NCBI GenBank assembly: GCA_002371705.1
Contig: DFGI01000016.1
Coordinates: forward strand, 1-35,676
Direction: 5' to 3'
Length of the DNA: 35,676 bases
DNA from: Bacteroidales bacterium UBA3754
Lineage (GTDB): Bacteria; Bacteroidota; Bacteroidia; Bacteroidales; UBA1715
In this document: in pieces, positions 23,322 to 29,890 of the stretch
Layout of the letters: every line of letters begins with the position of its first letter
Position numbering within the stretch: the stretch's first letter is position 1
Program-made: the position numbers and the translations under genes
Notes under the pieces: generated by a model
What the model saw: the letters and a program-made list of their open reading frames with translations, nothing else
The model's database searches: none
Told to the model about the DNA's origin: nothing

Positions 23322-24062
23322 TTATTTCAATTTTTTTACAAAATCCTCCAATGCCGATGTCATTGACGTGCATTTGATTGTTGGAGCAGGAATGTCGAGT
23401 CTGAAACCAGCGTCAATCACTGCTTTGCCCGTGGTTGAACCAAATGCGCCAATGTAAGTGTTTTCTTGTTTGAAGTCGGGGAAATTCTTTTTGAGCGATG
23501 CTATTCCTGCAGGACTGAAGAACACAAGAATATCGTAATCTTTAATGTTCACATCCGACAAATCGCTGCTCACCGTGCGGTAGAAAATTGCCTTGGTGTA
23601 ATTGAATTTTGCAGCCGTCAGTTTTTCGGGAATTTCCGCTTTATGGATGTCGGAAAGCGGAACAAGAATTTTCTCGTTTATGTATTTCTTTGAAATTTCA
23701 ATCAAATCGTCGAATTTTCCGTTTGCAAATACAATTTTCCGTTTGCGGAACTGAACATATTTCTGAAGATAGAACGCTGTCGATTCCGAAATGCACAGAT
23801 ATTTCATTGTGGCTGGCATCGCAACACGCAATTCGTCGCACATACGGAAAAAATGGTCTATTGCCGTGCGGCTGGTGAACATTACTGCGCTATGGTCCAA
23901 GATTGAGATTTTTTGCTCTCTGAAATCTTTGGCAGTAAGGTCTTCAACGTGAATGAACGGTCTGAAATCGATTTGGATGTTGTATTTTTTTGCAAAATCC
24001 AAATACGGTGATTTTTCCGTTTCAGGCTTTGGTTGAGAGACTAATATTTTCTTTATTTTCAT
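23322..24062 (-). CDS. hemD: Uroporphyrinogen-III synthase
   Basis: A 246-residue cytosolic enzyme that cyclises hydroxymethylbilane to uroporphyrinogen III in tetrapyrrole synthesis. The sequence is divergent, as is normal for HemD. It shows the two-lobe pattern: MKIKKILVSQPKPE at the start, HSAVMFTSRTAIDHFF in lobe 1, and FFSPAGIASLKKNFP followed by IGAFGSTTGKAVIDAGF in lobe 2. The ATG overlaps the stop of the DUF4271 gene (ATGA), indicating translational coupling. Placement between DUF4271 and rnpA matches a gene order I recall from other Bacteroidales. Confidence 0.88.
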   Translation of the reverse strand: MKIKKILVSQPKPETEKSPYLDFAKKYNIQIDFRPFIHVEDLTAKDFREQKISILDHSAVMFTSRTAIDHFFRMCDELRVAMPATMKYLCISESTAFYLQKYVQFRKRKIVFANGKFDDLIEISKKYINEKILVPLSDIHKAEIPEKLTAAKFNYTKAIFYRTVSSDLSDVNIKDYDILVFFSPAGIASLKKNFPDFKQENTYIGAFGSTTGKAVIDAGFRLDIPAPTIKCTSMTSALEDFVKKLK

Positions 24063-25123
24063 ACTATATGTAATTCAGTGAAAACAATACTCGTAATAAA
24101 TTTTACCAACAGCATTATCGGTAGAAATTCGAGTGTGCAAAAGTACAAAAAAATGTAAAATAACGATATGTGATTTTTCAAACTAATTTGAAATTCCCTA
24201 TACAATCGGAACAAGTAAAATAGTCCAATCACCACATATCCAATTATTAAAATCACGTTCGGCGCAATAACCGACGGTTTCACAAATGCCAACGCTATCA
24301 CTATCGGGTAGAGGCAGATGCCGAGCGCACGGTTGAACAAATACACGTTGAAAATACATTCGTGGGCGTATTCATAGCGGTCGAAAATGCCTGCTATCAG
24401 GTAATAGAGCAACTTTTTGCAGAAATACAACACCAAAATACATCCAGTGAAAAGTCCCGTACGGAATATTGTCTGTAATGTCGTGAGTTCCCAGTCCAAA
24501 TTGATTTTGAATGCGAAAAATGTAAACAACCCAAGGTTGAACGCAAATATACATTGTAGGATTGTTTGGGCAAGTTGGGAGTTCTCACCCGATTTATGGA
24601 ATTCTTTTTGGGCAAAATTAAAGTTGAATGCGTGGCTGAAAATGGATTCTGTACGCTTTTTGAATACGATTTTGGTAATCCCCAGCACAACCAAACTGGC
24701 GAGCAATGTCCAAAACATCCAGCCGTTTTCCATTTGCCCGATTTTTGTGTAGTTGATGCGGAACACTTTATCGTCGAATTCGGTAAACGGCACGTCTTTT
24801 TGTGCTGTTTCATTGTGCGTTGTGTCAACGGCTTCAACTACTGCGAGGGTTTCTTGTACTGAATCGGTTGTTGCAACCGCTGCGGTGTCAATGGTAGCCA
24901 CAGTGGAGCTGTCTGCTGTTGTGGTTACAACCGTATCGCCCATATCTTCAGGCGTTATCTCCAACGTGGAACATCCTTTTTTAACGGGAAATTCAATGCG
25001 GGTGGTGGTGTCGGCTGACGAAAACAACGAAATCTTGCCAAATGTGTTCGCTTCCGAACCATTCAGCGAGTCAACGGACACCGTCTCGTAGGTATTTGTA
25101 ACGTTAGGCAAAGCTCTGTACAT
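24059..25123 (-). CDS. DUF4271 family membrane protein
   Basis: A 354-residue inner-membrane protein of unknown function, typical of Bacteroidota. The first 130 residues are Thr/Ser/Val-rich and of low complexity (TTTADSSTVATIDTAAVATT), probably disordered. About six or seven transmembrane helices follow, from WMFWTLLASLVVLGITKIVF to the C-terminus. The ATG at 25123 is chosen because the apparent longer start (TTG at 25138) lies inside a -7-like box. With that box used, the leader would be only a few bases, so either the mRNA is nearly leaderless or the promoter lies elsewhere. It is the first gene of the cluster with hemD, rnpA, yidD and the S41 protease. Confidence 0.8.
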   Translation of the reverse strand: MYRALPNVTNTYETVSVDSLNGSEANTFGKISLFSSADTTTRIEFPVKKGCSTLEITPEDMGDTVVTTTADSSTVATIDTAAVATTDSVQETLAVVEAVDTTHNETAQKDVPFTEFDDKVFRINYTKIGQMENGWMFWTLLASLVVLGITKIVFKKRTESIFSHAFNFNFAQKEFHKSGENSQLAQTILQCIFAFNLGLFTFFAFKINLDWELTTLQTIFRTGLFTGCILVLYFCKKLLYYLIAGIFDRYEYAHECIFNVYLFNRALGICLYPIVIALAFVKPSVIAPNVILIIGYVVIGLFYLFRLYREFQISLKNHISLFYIFLYFCTLEFLPIMLLVKFITSIVFTELHIV

Positions 25124-25135
25124 TAAAAACCGATG

Positions 25136-25143
25136 CAAAGATA
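25136..25143 (-). promoter_or_regulatory. -7-like box at the DUF4271 start
   Basis: On the minus strand this reads TATCTTTG, an exact match to TAnnTTTG. Transcription would begin around 25130, only about 7 nt before the ATG at 25123. Confidence 0.45.
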
Positions 25144-25255
25144 ATAATCAATTGCGTTTAGTGGTGTTTGCCGTGCTTCTTTTTTCAAATAATTGTGAAC
25201 AACGTGGAATTTATGCGGATTTTACGGCAAAAGTTTCTGTTTCAACATTATTTGT

Positions 25256-25263
25256 TACTTTTG
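25256..25263 (+). promoter_or_regulatory. Candidate -7 element for hflX
   Basis: TACTTTTG matches TAnnTTTG, 20 bp upstream of the hflX ATG. The -33 element is poor. Confidence 0.5.
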
Positions 25264-25282
25264 TGGCTGGAAAAATAAGAAT

Positions 25283-26476
25283 ATGGTAGAACCTTTTTCA
25301 ACGGAAATAGAGCCCGAAACGGCTGTGATTGTTGGCGTTATGCTTCCGAACCAAACTGAATTGCAGGTTCGCGAGTATCTCGACGAATTGGCTTTTTTGG
25401 CTGAAACGGCGGGAATTGTTGTGCAAAAACACTTCCTTCAAAAACTGCCGCAAGCCATCTCAAAAACATTTATCGGTAGTGGTAAAATCGAGGAAATTAA
25501 TCTGTATCTGAAAGATAACGACGTGGATATGGTGATTTTCGATGATGAACTCGCACCCACACAGCTGCGAAATCTCGAAAAGGAATTGAACCATCCGATT
25601 GTTGACCGCACAAAATTGATTCTTGACATTTTTTCGCAACGGGCTCAGACCGCCTACGCAAAAACACAGGTTGAAATGGCTCGTCTGCAATATATGCTGC
25701 CCCGTTTGACCCGAATGTGGACGCACCTCGACCGTCAGCACGGCGGTGGAACCACGTCGCGTGGTATGGGTGAGTCGCAGATTGAAGTTGACCGCCGAAT
25801 CATCCAGTCACGTATTGCGTTTCTGAAAGATGAATTGGCGAAAATCGACCGTCAGATGGTAACCCAGCGGAAAAACCGTCAAAGCCTTATCCGCGTTGCG
25901 CTTGTTGGCTACACGAATGTTGGAAAATCCACGTTGATGAACCTTATCAGCAAATCCGAAGTGCTTGCCGAAAACAAACTGTTTGCCACGCTCGACACCA
26001 CTGTCCGCAAGGTGGTGATTGATAATCTTCCTTTTTTGTTGTCCGATACGGTGGGATTCATCCGCAAATTGCCCACAACGTTGGTTGAGTCGTTCAAATC
26101 CACGCTCGACGAGGTCCGCGAGGCTGATTTATTGTTGCATGTGGTTGATGTGTCGCACAAAAATTTTCAGGAACAAATCCAAGTGGTGAGCCAAACCATT
26201 GCCGACATTGGCGCTGGCGACAAACCTGTGATTCTTGTTTTTAATAAAATCGATGCGTTTACATATACCGAAAAAGACGAAGACGATTTGAGCCCGAAAA
26301 CGTTGGAAAACTACTCGCTCGAGGAACTCAAAAATATGTATTTCGCACAAAAAGAACCATGCATTTTTATTTCTGCGAAAAACAAGGAAAATATTGATGA
26401 ATTCCGTCGCACTATTTACGAACGTGTGAAGGAAATGCATGCAATCCGATATCCGTATAATAATTTTCTATATTAA
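25283..26476 (+). CDS. hflX: GTPase HflX
   Basis: A 397-residue ribosome-associated GTPase that splits or rescues stalled 70S ribosomes under stress. The N-terminal HflX domain contains FIGSGKIEEI and the Gly-rich linker GGGTTSRGMGESQIEVDRR. The G domain shows G1 (GYTNVGKST), G2 region (ATLDTT), G3 (DTVGFI) and G4 (NKID), with a SAKN G5-like motif near the end. The length is normal. It is a monocistronic gene with its own promoter and terminator. Confidence 0.95.
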   Translation: MVEPFSTEIEPETAVIVGVMLPNQTELQVREYLDELAFLAETAGIVVQKHFLQKLPQAISKTFIGSGKIEEINLYLKDNDVDMVIFDDELAPTQLRNLEKELNHPIVDRTKLILDIFSQRAQTAYAKTQVEMARLQYMLPRLTRMWTHLDRQHGGGTTSRGMGESQIEVDRRIIQSRIAFLKDELAKIDRQMVTQRKNRQSLIRVALVGYTNVGKSTLMNLISKSEVLAENKLFATLDTTVRKVVIDNLPFLLSDTVGFIRKLPTTLVESFKSTLDEVREADLLLHVVDVSHKNFQEQIQVVSQTIADIGAGDKPVILVFNKIDAFTYTEKDEDDLSPKTLENYSLEELKNMYFAQKEPCIFISAKNKENIDEFRRTIYERVKEMHAIRYPYNNFLY

Positions 26477-26502
26477 AAATACAACGAATCCGTTGTGTTT
26501 TT
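26475..26502 (+). terminator. Terminator of hflX
   Basis: AAAAA-T-ACAACG (26475-26486) pairs with CGTTGT-G-TTTTT (26491-26502), with loop AATC and one mismatch. It ends in a T-run directly at the hflX stop codon. Confidence 0.8.
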
Positions 26503-26535
26503 GAAAAAAACAATTATATTTGCATTCAAATATAA
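26493..26535 (+). promoter_or_regulatory. Promoter and candidate operator of the toxin-antitoxin operon
   Basis: TATATTTG at 26515-26522 matches TAnnTTTG, with TTG at 26493-26495 at the right distance for -33. A perfect palindrome, TTATATTTG-CATT-CAAATATAA (26514-26535), covers the -7 box and ends 12 bp before the toxin ATG. A repressor bound there would block RNA polymerase, as expected for an autoregulating antitoxin. Confidence 0.65.
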
Positions 26536-26547
26536 AAGAACGCAACT

Positions 26548-26904
26548 ATGGTTGAAAAGAGAGAGGTTGAACGATTTTTATCGTCGTTCAAAGTCAAAAT
26601 GCAATTGTTCAACATAATCTATCGGGACGATAGAGGAAAGAATTTACAAGCTTTGGCGGATTTGGAGATAACTCCACAAATGCGTACAGAGATAATAAAA
26701 AGTATTGAAGTTGTTGACTTCTCTGAAAAATTGGTTGATACGTTGTATAATTTGGGGGATATGTGGGTGTTTGGAAAAAATGTAAAAGGTAGGGAAGTCT
26801 ATATAAAAATATCGTATGGAATACCCAATAGTTCTACTATTTGTATTTCATTTCATATAGCGGAAAAACAGATGTTGTATCCTTTTAAAGAAAATCAATT
26901 ATGA
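26548..26904 (+). CDS. Probable toxin of a type II toxin-antitoxin pair
   Basis: A 118-residue soluble protein. It contains the stretches IIYRDDRGKNLQALADLEI, MWVFGKNVKGREVYIKI and CISFHIAEKQMLYPF. I recall these as conserved in Bacteroidota proteins encoded just before MqsA-like antitoxins, and the W-F-G-K plus YIKI plus SFH pattern resembles the MqsR/RelE-type RNase fold. That fold assignment is an inference. The gene overlaps the antitoxin gene by 4 bp (ATGA), with the toxin first as in mqsRA. It is transcribed from a palindrome-covered promoter. Confidence 0.65.
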   Translation: MVEKREVERFLSSFKVKMQLFNIIYRDDRGKNLQALADLEITPQMRTEIIKSIEVVDFSEKLVDTLYNLGDMWVFGKNVKGREVYIKISYGIPNSSTICISFHIAEKQMLYPFKENQL

Positions 26905-27362
26905 AAAGTCCATTTACAGGCGGTGCAGTTAAGATGTGCGAGGAAAAACGAATAGTTGTTTTTCGAGGGCAGGAGTTTATGTGTAATGTTAAGTTTTTCG
27001 TGTGTTTGGATACAAACCAAACCTTTACCACAGAGGAATTGGATAAAAAAAATCTGGCTCAGGTGTATGACGCGTATCGTGAAAAATATGGGATCCCAAC
27101 GGTAGAAGAAATCAAGCATATTCGTCAGAAATACGGACTTTCCGCCGCAAAAATGTCGGAAATATTGGGGCTGGGGATTAATCAGTATCGATTGTATGAA
27201 CAAGGCGAAATGCCAAGTGAGATGGTTGGAAAAATGTTGCGTGTTATTGAAAATCCTATTGTGTTTCAATTATATGTGACAAATTCCCGTAGGCATCTCA
27301 AAGCATCGTTTTATGAAAAAATCATTTCACGGCTCGAAAAAAACAAATGTATGTTTGCGTAA
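26901..27362 (+). CDS. MqsA-like antitoxin / helix-turn-helix regulator
   Basis: A 153-residue DNA-binding protein. The C-terminal half has an XRE/MqsA-type helix-turn-helix (VEEIKHIRQKYGLSAAKMSE, then GLGINQYRLYEQGEMPS). The N-terminal half resembles the zinc-binding MqsA domain (VKFFVCLDTNQTFTTEELD). However, the usual CPxCG opening is replaced by SPFTGG, so the zinc site looks lost. It overlaps the toxin gene by 4 bp. It probably binds the palindrome at 26514-26535 and represses the operon. Confidence 0.78.
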   Translation: MKSPFTGGAVKMCEEKRIVVFRGQEFMCNVKFFVCLDTNQTFTTEELDKKNLAQVYDAYREKYGIPTVEEIKHIRQKYGLSAAKMSEILGLGINQYRLYEQGEMPSEMVGKMLRVIENPIVFQLYVTNSRRHLKASFYEKIISRLEKNKCMFA

Positions 27363-27380
27363 TGTTTTGAGTATAAAACA

Positions 27381-27411
27381 CGTAGGGCTGTCACAAAGTA
27401 ACAGCCCCACG
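27381..27411. terminator. Hairpin between the convergent antitoxin and pdxY genes
   Basis: CGT-A-GGGCTGT pairs with ACAGCCC-C-ACG (one mismatch, 9-nt loop). It lies midway between the stop codons. On the minus strand it is followed by a short T-run (GTTTTATA). It probably works as a bidirectional terminator. Confidence 0.6.
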
Positions 27412-27433
27412 CAAAATACATATACAAACACTT

Positions 27434-28276
27434 TTATTTTCTAATGCTGTCAATCAATCCTGGCAGTGCCAATTCAAATTTCACGCCGTACCAGTGGCTC
27501 TTGTCGTTGATGGTTTTTTGAATTGCGTCAACGGTGAAGTCAACTGCGATTTTTCCGGCTTCGTCAACAGATTTGCCAAGAACCATTGCTCCTGCGAAAC
27601 TGCTTGCAAACACGTCGCCGGTGCCGTGGAACATTCCGTTGATGAGGTCGCGGAAATAATAGCTGATTTTGCCTGTCGCGCCGTTGATTGAGGCAATACC
27701 CAATTTGCCGGGTTGCAGGTTCACGCCTGTAAGAAGCGCATTTTTACAACCAAGGGCGAGCAATTTTTTCAAAATACGTTCAATGTATTCCTCGGTGTGG
27801 TTGTCTTCAATGTATTCCTCGTCAAGCATAAACGCCGCTTCGGTAAGGTTTGGCACAATCACATCGGCTTTCTTGCACATTTTTGCCATTTCTTTTGCGA
27901 AACTTGGCTCAAACCCTGGATAGAGCTTGCCTTTGTCGCCCATAACAGGGTCGATGACTATGATGCTGTCAGGTTTTTTGAGCTCGTCCATAATGTCGGA
28001 AATGTACTCCAACTGTTTCACGCTGCCCACGTAGCCTGTGTAGAACGCGTCGAAGCGGATGTTTTCCTTTTTCCAGTGCTCCTTAATCGCTGGAATATCG
28101 TCGGTGAGGTCGTGGAATGTGTAGCCTGTGAAACCGCCTGTATGCGTCGATAATATTGCCGATGGCAAAATAGCAGTCTCAATTCCCATAGCTGAAATAA
28201 CAGGCAATGCCACTGTTAATGAACATTGTCCCACACACGAAATGTCTTGAATTGTGAGTATTTTCTTTTCGTTCAT
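27434..28276 (-). CDS. pdxY: Pyridoxal/pyridoxamine kinase
   Basis: A 280-residue ribokinase-fold enzyme that phosphorylates pyridoxal or pyridoxamine for vitamin B6 salvage. Visible motifs are the N-terminal ISCVGQCSLTVALPV, the substrate loop STHTGGFTGYTFHDLT, VIDPVMGDKGKLY, and the anion hole with catalytic Asp in FHGTGDVFASSFAGA. The start at MNEKKILTIQDIS is preferred over an ATG eight codons upstream that would add MYNCKKKI. It is monocistronic. An inverted repeat lies upstream of its promoter. Confidence 0.9.
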   Translation of the reverse strand: MNEKKILTIQDISCVGQCSLTVALPVISAMGIETAILPSAILSTHTGGFTGYTFHDLTDDIPAIKEHWKKENIRFDAFYTGYVGSVKQLEYISDIMDELKKPDSIIVIDPVMGDKGKLYPGFEPSFAKEMAKMCKKADVIVPNLTEAAFMLDEEYIEDNHTEEYIERILKKLLALGCKNALLTGVNLQPGKLGIASINGATGKISYYFRDLINGMFHGTGDVFASSFAGAMVLGKSVDEAGKIAVDFTVDAIQKTINDKSHWYGVKFELALPGLIDSIRK

Positions 28277-28341
28277 AATCTTTTTTTTGCAATTATACAT
28301 ATTATTATTTGTTTCAAAGCATAAAATCTACTTTGATGGCG

Positions 28342-28382
28342 CAAATATATATAAATTATTTAACCTACCAATATAGTAGGTT
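28342..28382 (-). promoter_or_regulatory. Promoter and possible operator of pdxY
   Basis: On the minus strand TATATTTG (28349 to 28342) matches TAnnTTTG. Directly upstream, AACCTAC and GTAGGTT form a perfect 7-bp inverted repeat with a 7-nt spacer (28362-28382). It covers the expected -33 region, a fitting place for a regulator. Confidence 0.5.
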
Positions 28383-28400
28383 GTTCTTTTATACATTTTT

Positions 28401-28431
28401 CGTGAGATCCCGAACGAAGTGAGGGATGACG
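28401..28431. repeat. Short imperfect palindrome (REP-like)
   Basis: CGT-GAG-ATCCC and GGGAT-G-ACG pair around an 11-nt loop (GAACGAAGTGA). The phrase ATCCCGAACGAAGTGAGGGAT has the look of a dispersed intergenic repeat. No second copy is in the window. Confidence 0.4.
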
Positions 28432-28569
28432 ATTGTACAGATCTTTTCTCCCCATTCATCTCCGTCTTTCCGACCGTAGCGATAGCGAAGAGAGGAATCT
28501 GTTTGCGGCGACGATAATACATAATCCTAATTTTTTCAAAAAAAATTGCCAAACAATAATAAAAAATCA

Positions 28570-28577
28570 TAGATTTG
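28570..28577 (+). promoter_or_regulatory. Candidate -7 element for the beta-solenoid-like gene
   Basis: TAGATTTG matches TAnnTTTG, with TTG at 28546-28548 near the -33 position. It lies 18 bp upstream of the ATG at 28596. Confidence 0.55.
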
Positions 28578-28595
28578 CAATTATTAGGATTGAAA

Positions 28596-29195
28596 ATGAA
28601 AAAATTACTGATACTATTAGTTTGTGCATTGGTTGGACTTCAAGTGATGGGGCAATCGCGTCCGTCGCCAAGTTCTAAGTCGGCGGCATCCAAAACTGCA
28701 AAAGAAAACCAGCCACCGCGTAAAACCTATGCGGAACGTGTGGCTGATTCCATAGCAGGACAGTATGGCCCCGACAATGTGTTGATTACCAACGTGGTAA
28801 CTGTTGAATCTTCGGTTCAGAATGTTACCGCAACCGATATTACAATCGAGCAAACTGTAATTACCAATGTGTTGATAGAGAACGTGATATGCAAATTTCT
28901 CACGCTCACGAATGCAACCATTTCCGATTTGAAAATAAAGAATTGCCGCATAGAGGATTTTCTGATTGAAAATTCCTCAATCGGTAGTCTTGCGGTGGAA
29001 GATTCCAAAGTCGATGCATTTGAATCCGACGAAAGCACTATTCGCCGCCAAACGTTTATGTCAACCGAAAAAGCCGAGGAAGAAAAAGCTCCGGCAAAGA
29101 CATCAACGTCAAAATCTTCAGCAAGCAAGACCTCCCAGTCTTCGCAATCGAAATCATCTTCGAACAACAAGAAAAAAGGACAAATAAGAAGATAG
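28596..29195 (+). CDS. Secreted protein with short beta-solenoid-like repeats and Ser/Lys-rich tail
   Basis: A 199-residue exported protein of no recognised family. The signal peptide is MKKLLILLVCALVGLQVMGQ. Ser/Lys-rich residues 21-50 are followed by about 75 residues of five-residue periodicity (VTVESSVQNVTATDITIEQ, then VLIENVICKFLTLTNATISD). Hydrophobic residues recur there as in a right-handed beta-helix or pentapeptide-repeat coil. From about residue 160 it is low-complexity, rich in Ser, Lys and Gln. The ATG at 28596 is preferred over a TTG at 28575 that lies inside the -7 box. No sorting tail or lipobox is visible, so a periplasmic location is likely. Confidence 0.7.
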   Translation: MKKLLILLVCALVGLQVMGQSRPSPSSKSAASKTAKENQPPRKTYAERVADSIAGQYGPDNVLITNVVTVESSVQNVTATDITIEQTVITNVLIENVICKFLTLTNATISDLKIKNCRIEDFLIENSSIGSLAVEDSKVDAFESDESTIRRQTFMSTEKAEEEKAPAKTSTSKSSASKTSQSSQSKSSSNNKKKGQIRR

Positions 29196-29584
29196 GTGTC
29201 AATGTTCCATTTCTTTCGGCGGCGAAAGAATTTTGCGATTAAGTGAGAGCAAAGAAAAGGTATTTTCTTTGCCGAACGTGAGCAAAATGCCCAAGGGAAA
29301 CGGAACCCAAAGAAAGGCCGCCGACGTACCTGCTTGGCTAAAAATCAACTGCGTTTCGCTAAAGGCGTTGAAGTGCCAATTTTTCGTGTGTTGGAGCTTT
29401 TCGTACAGGGCACCAACGCCTTTTTCACGCTCCACTCCGTTGATTTTTTGACGCCAACCAGCTAAGTCGGGAAATAGTGCTGACAAAAATTCTCTTTTAG
29501 TGACATTGTGTATTAAACTTCATAAAACGATAATGGTTCGCCTTCGCAGATGAGCGTATAAAAAATCTTTGAACGCAACGTTAA

Positions 29585-29637
29585 AAACTCTCGGCTTGGC
29601 GGCGCGGGTTTGTGGGGAGCACCATCCCCGAGAGTTT
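29585..29637. repeat. Long-loop inverted repeat inside the intergenic element
   Basis: 10-bp arms AAACTCTCGG and CCGAGAGTTT enclose 33 nt of GC-rich sequence (GGCGGCGCGGG, then GGGGAGCACC). It is distinctly richer in G and C than its surroundings, suggesting a folded RNA. Confidence 0.6.
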
Positions 29638-29688
29638 AGTGGAGTGAGAAGATTTTTAGCGAAGATGCGGCGGCGACGGCATTCTTTG

Positions 29689-29720
29689 GTTACTTTCTGT
29701 CGCTGAAGACAGAAAGTAAC
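29689..29720. repeat. 13-bp perfect palindrome at the 3' edge of the element
   Basis: Arms GTTACTTTCTGTC and GACAGAAAGTAAC with loop GCTGAA. The design (long arms, short GC-containing loop, purine arm on the right) parallels the palindrome at 2094-2127. Confidence 0.7.
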
Positions 29721-29779
29721 AGAAAAAAGCTTATTGTAAAATTTACACTATCCCGCCGTCTTTTCCTTGTTAAAATCTT

Positions 29780-29807
29780 GTTAATAACCAAAATTGCTGT
29801 ATATTTG
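29780..29807 (+). promoter_or_regulatory. Promoter of the RCC1/Ig giant gene
   Basis: TATATTTG at 29800-29807 matches TAnnTTTG, and CTTG ending at 29780 sits at the ideal -33 spacing (27 bp between the final G residues). The predicted leader is about 78 nt. Confidence 0.65.
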
Positions 29808-29814
29808 CAGAATA

Positions 29815-29860
29815 ATTGCAATAGTAATTCAATGTTCGTGTAACTTTTTTCTATTGCAAT
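29815..29860 (+). promoter_or_regulatory. Inverted repeat in the leader of the RCC1/Ig giant gene
   Basis: ATTGCAATAG (29815-29824) and CTATTGCAAT (29851-29860) are perfect 10-bp arms around 26 nt. They begin about where transcription should start and end 30 bp before the ATG. They could be a paired operator or an mRNA leader stem. Confidence 0.5.
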
Positions 29861-29890
29861 GTGTCTTATTTATATGTTTTGCAAAATAGT

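Larger units (their letters stand above)
29203..29720. repeat. Structured intergenic repeat element of about 520 bp
   Basis: There is no convincing gene from 29196 to 29890. The first 28 nt (29203-29230) are identical to 2093-2120 beside lptB. Inside lie two further perfect inverted repeats: AAACTCTCGG / CCGAGAGTTT (29585-29594 and 29628-29637), and GTTACTTTCTGTC / GACAGAAAGTAAC (29689-29701 and 29708-29720). Short open frames on both strands (29233-29451 plus, 29199-29486 minus) overlap each other, lack ribosome sites and are probably spurious. I recall similar translated fragments annotated in other Bacteroidota. It looks like a dispersed non-coding repeat or the remnant of one. Confidence 0.6.

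Noticed and set aside
28328..28570. 80-codon minus-strand ORF upstream of pdxY
   Set aside because: It runs through the REP-like palindrome, the inverted repeat and two promoter boxes, and its composition is not protein-like.
29199..29486. Overlapping short ORFs on both strands in the intergenic element (also 29233-29451)
   Set aside because: They overlap each other on opposite strands, run through the repeat boundary, and have no start signals. They are more likely by-products of a conserved non-coding repeat.
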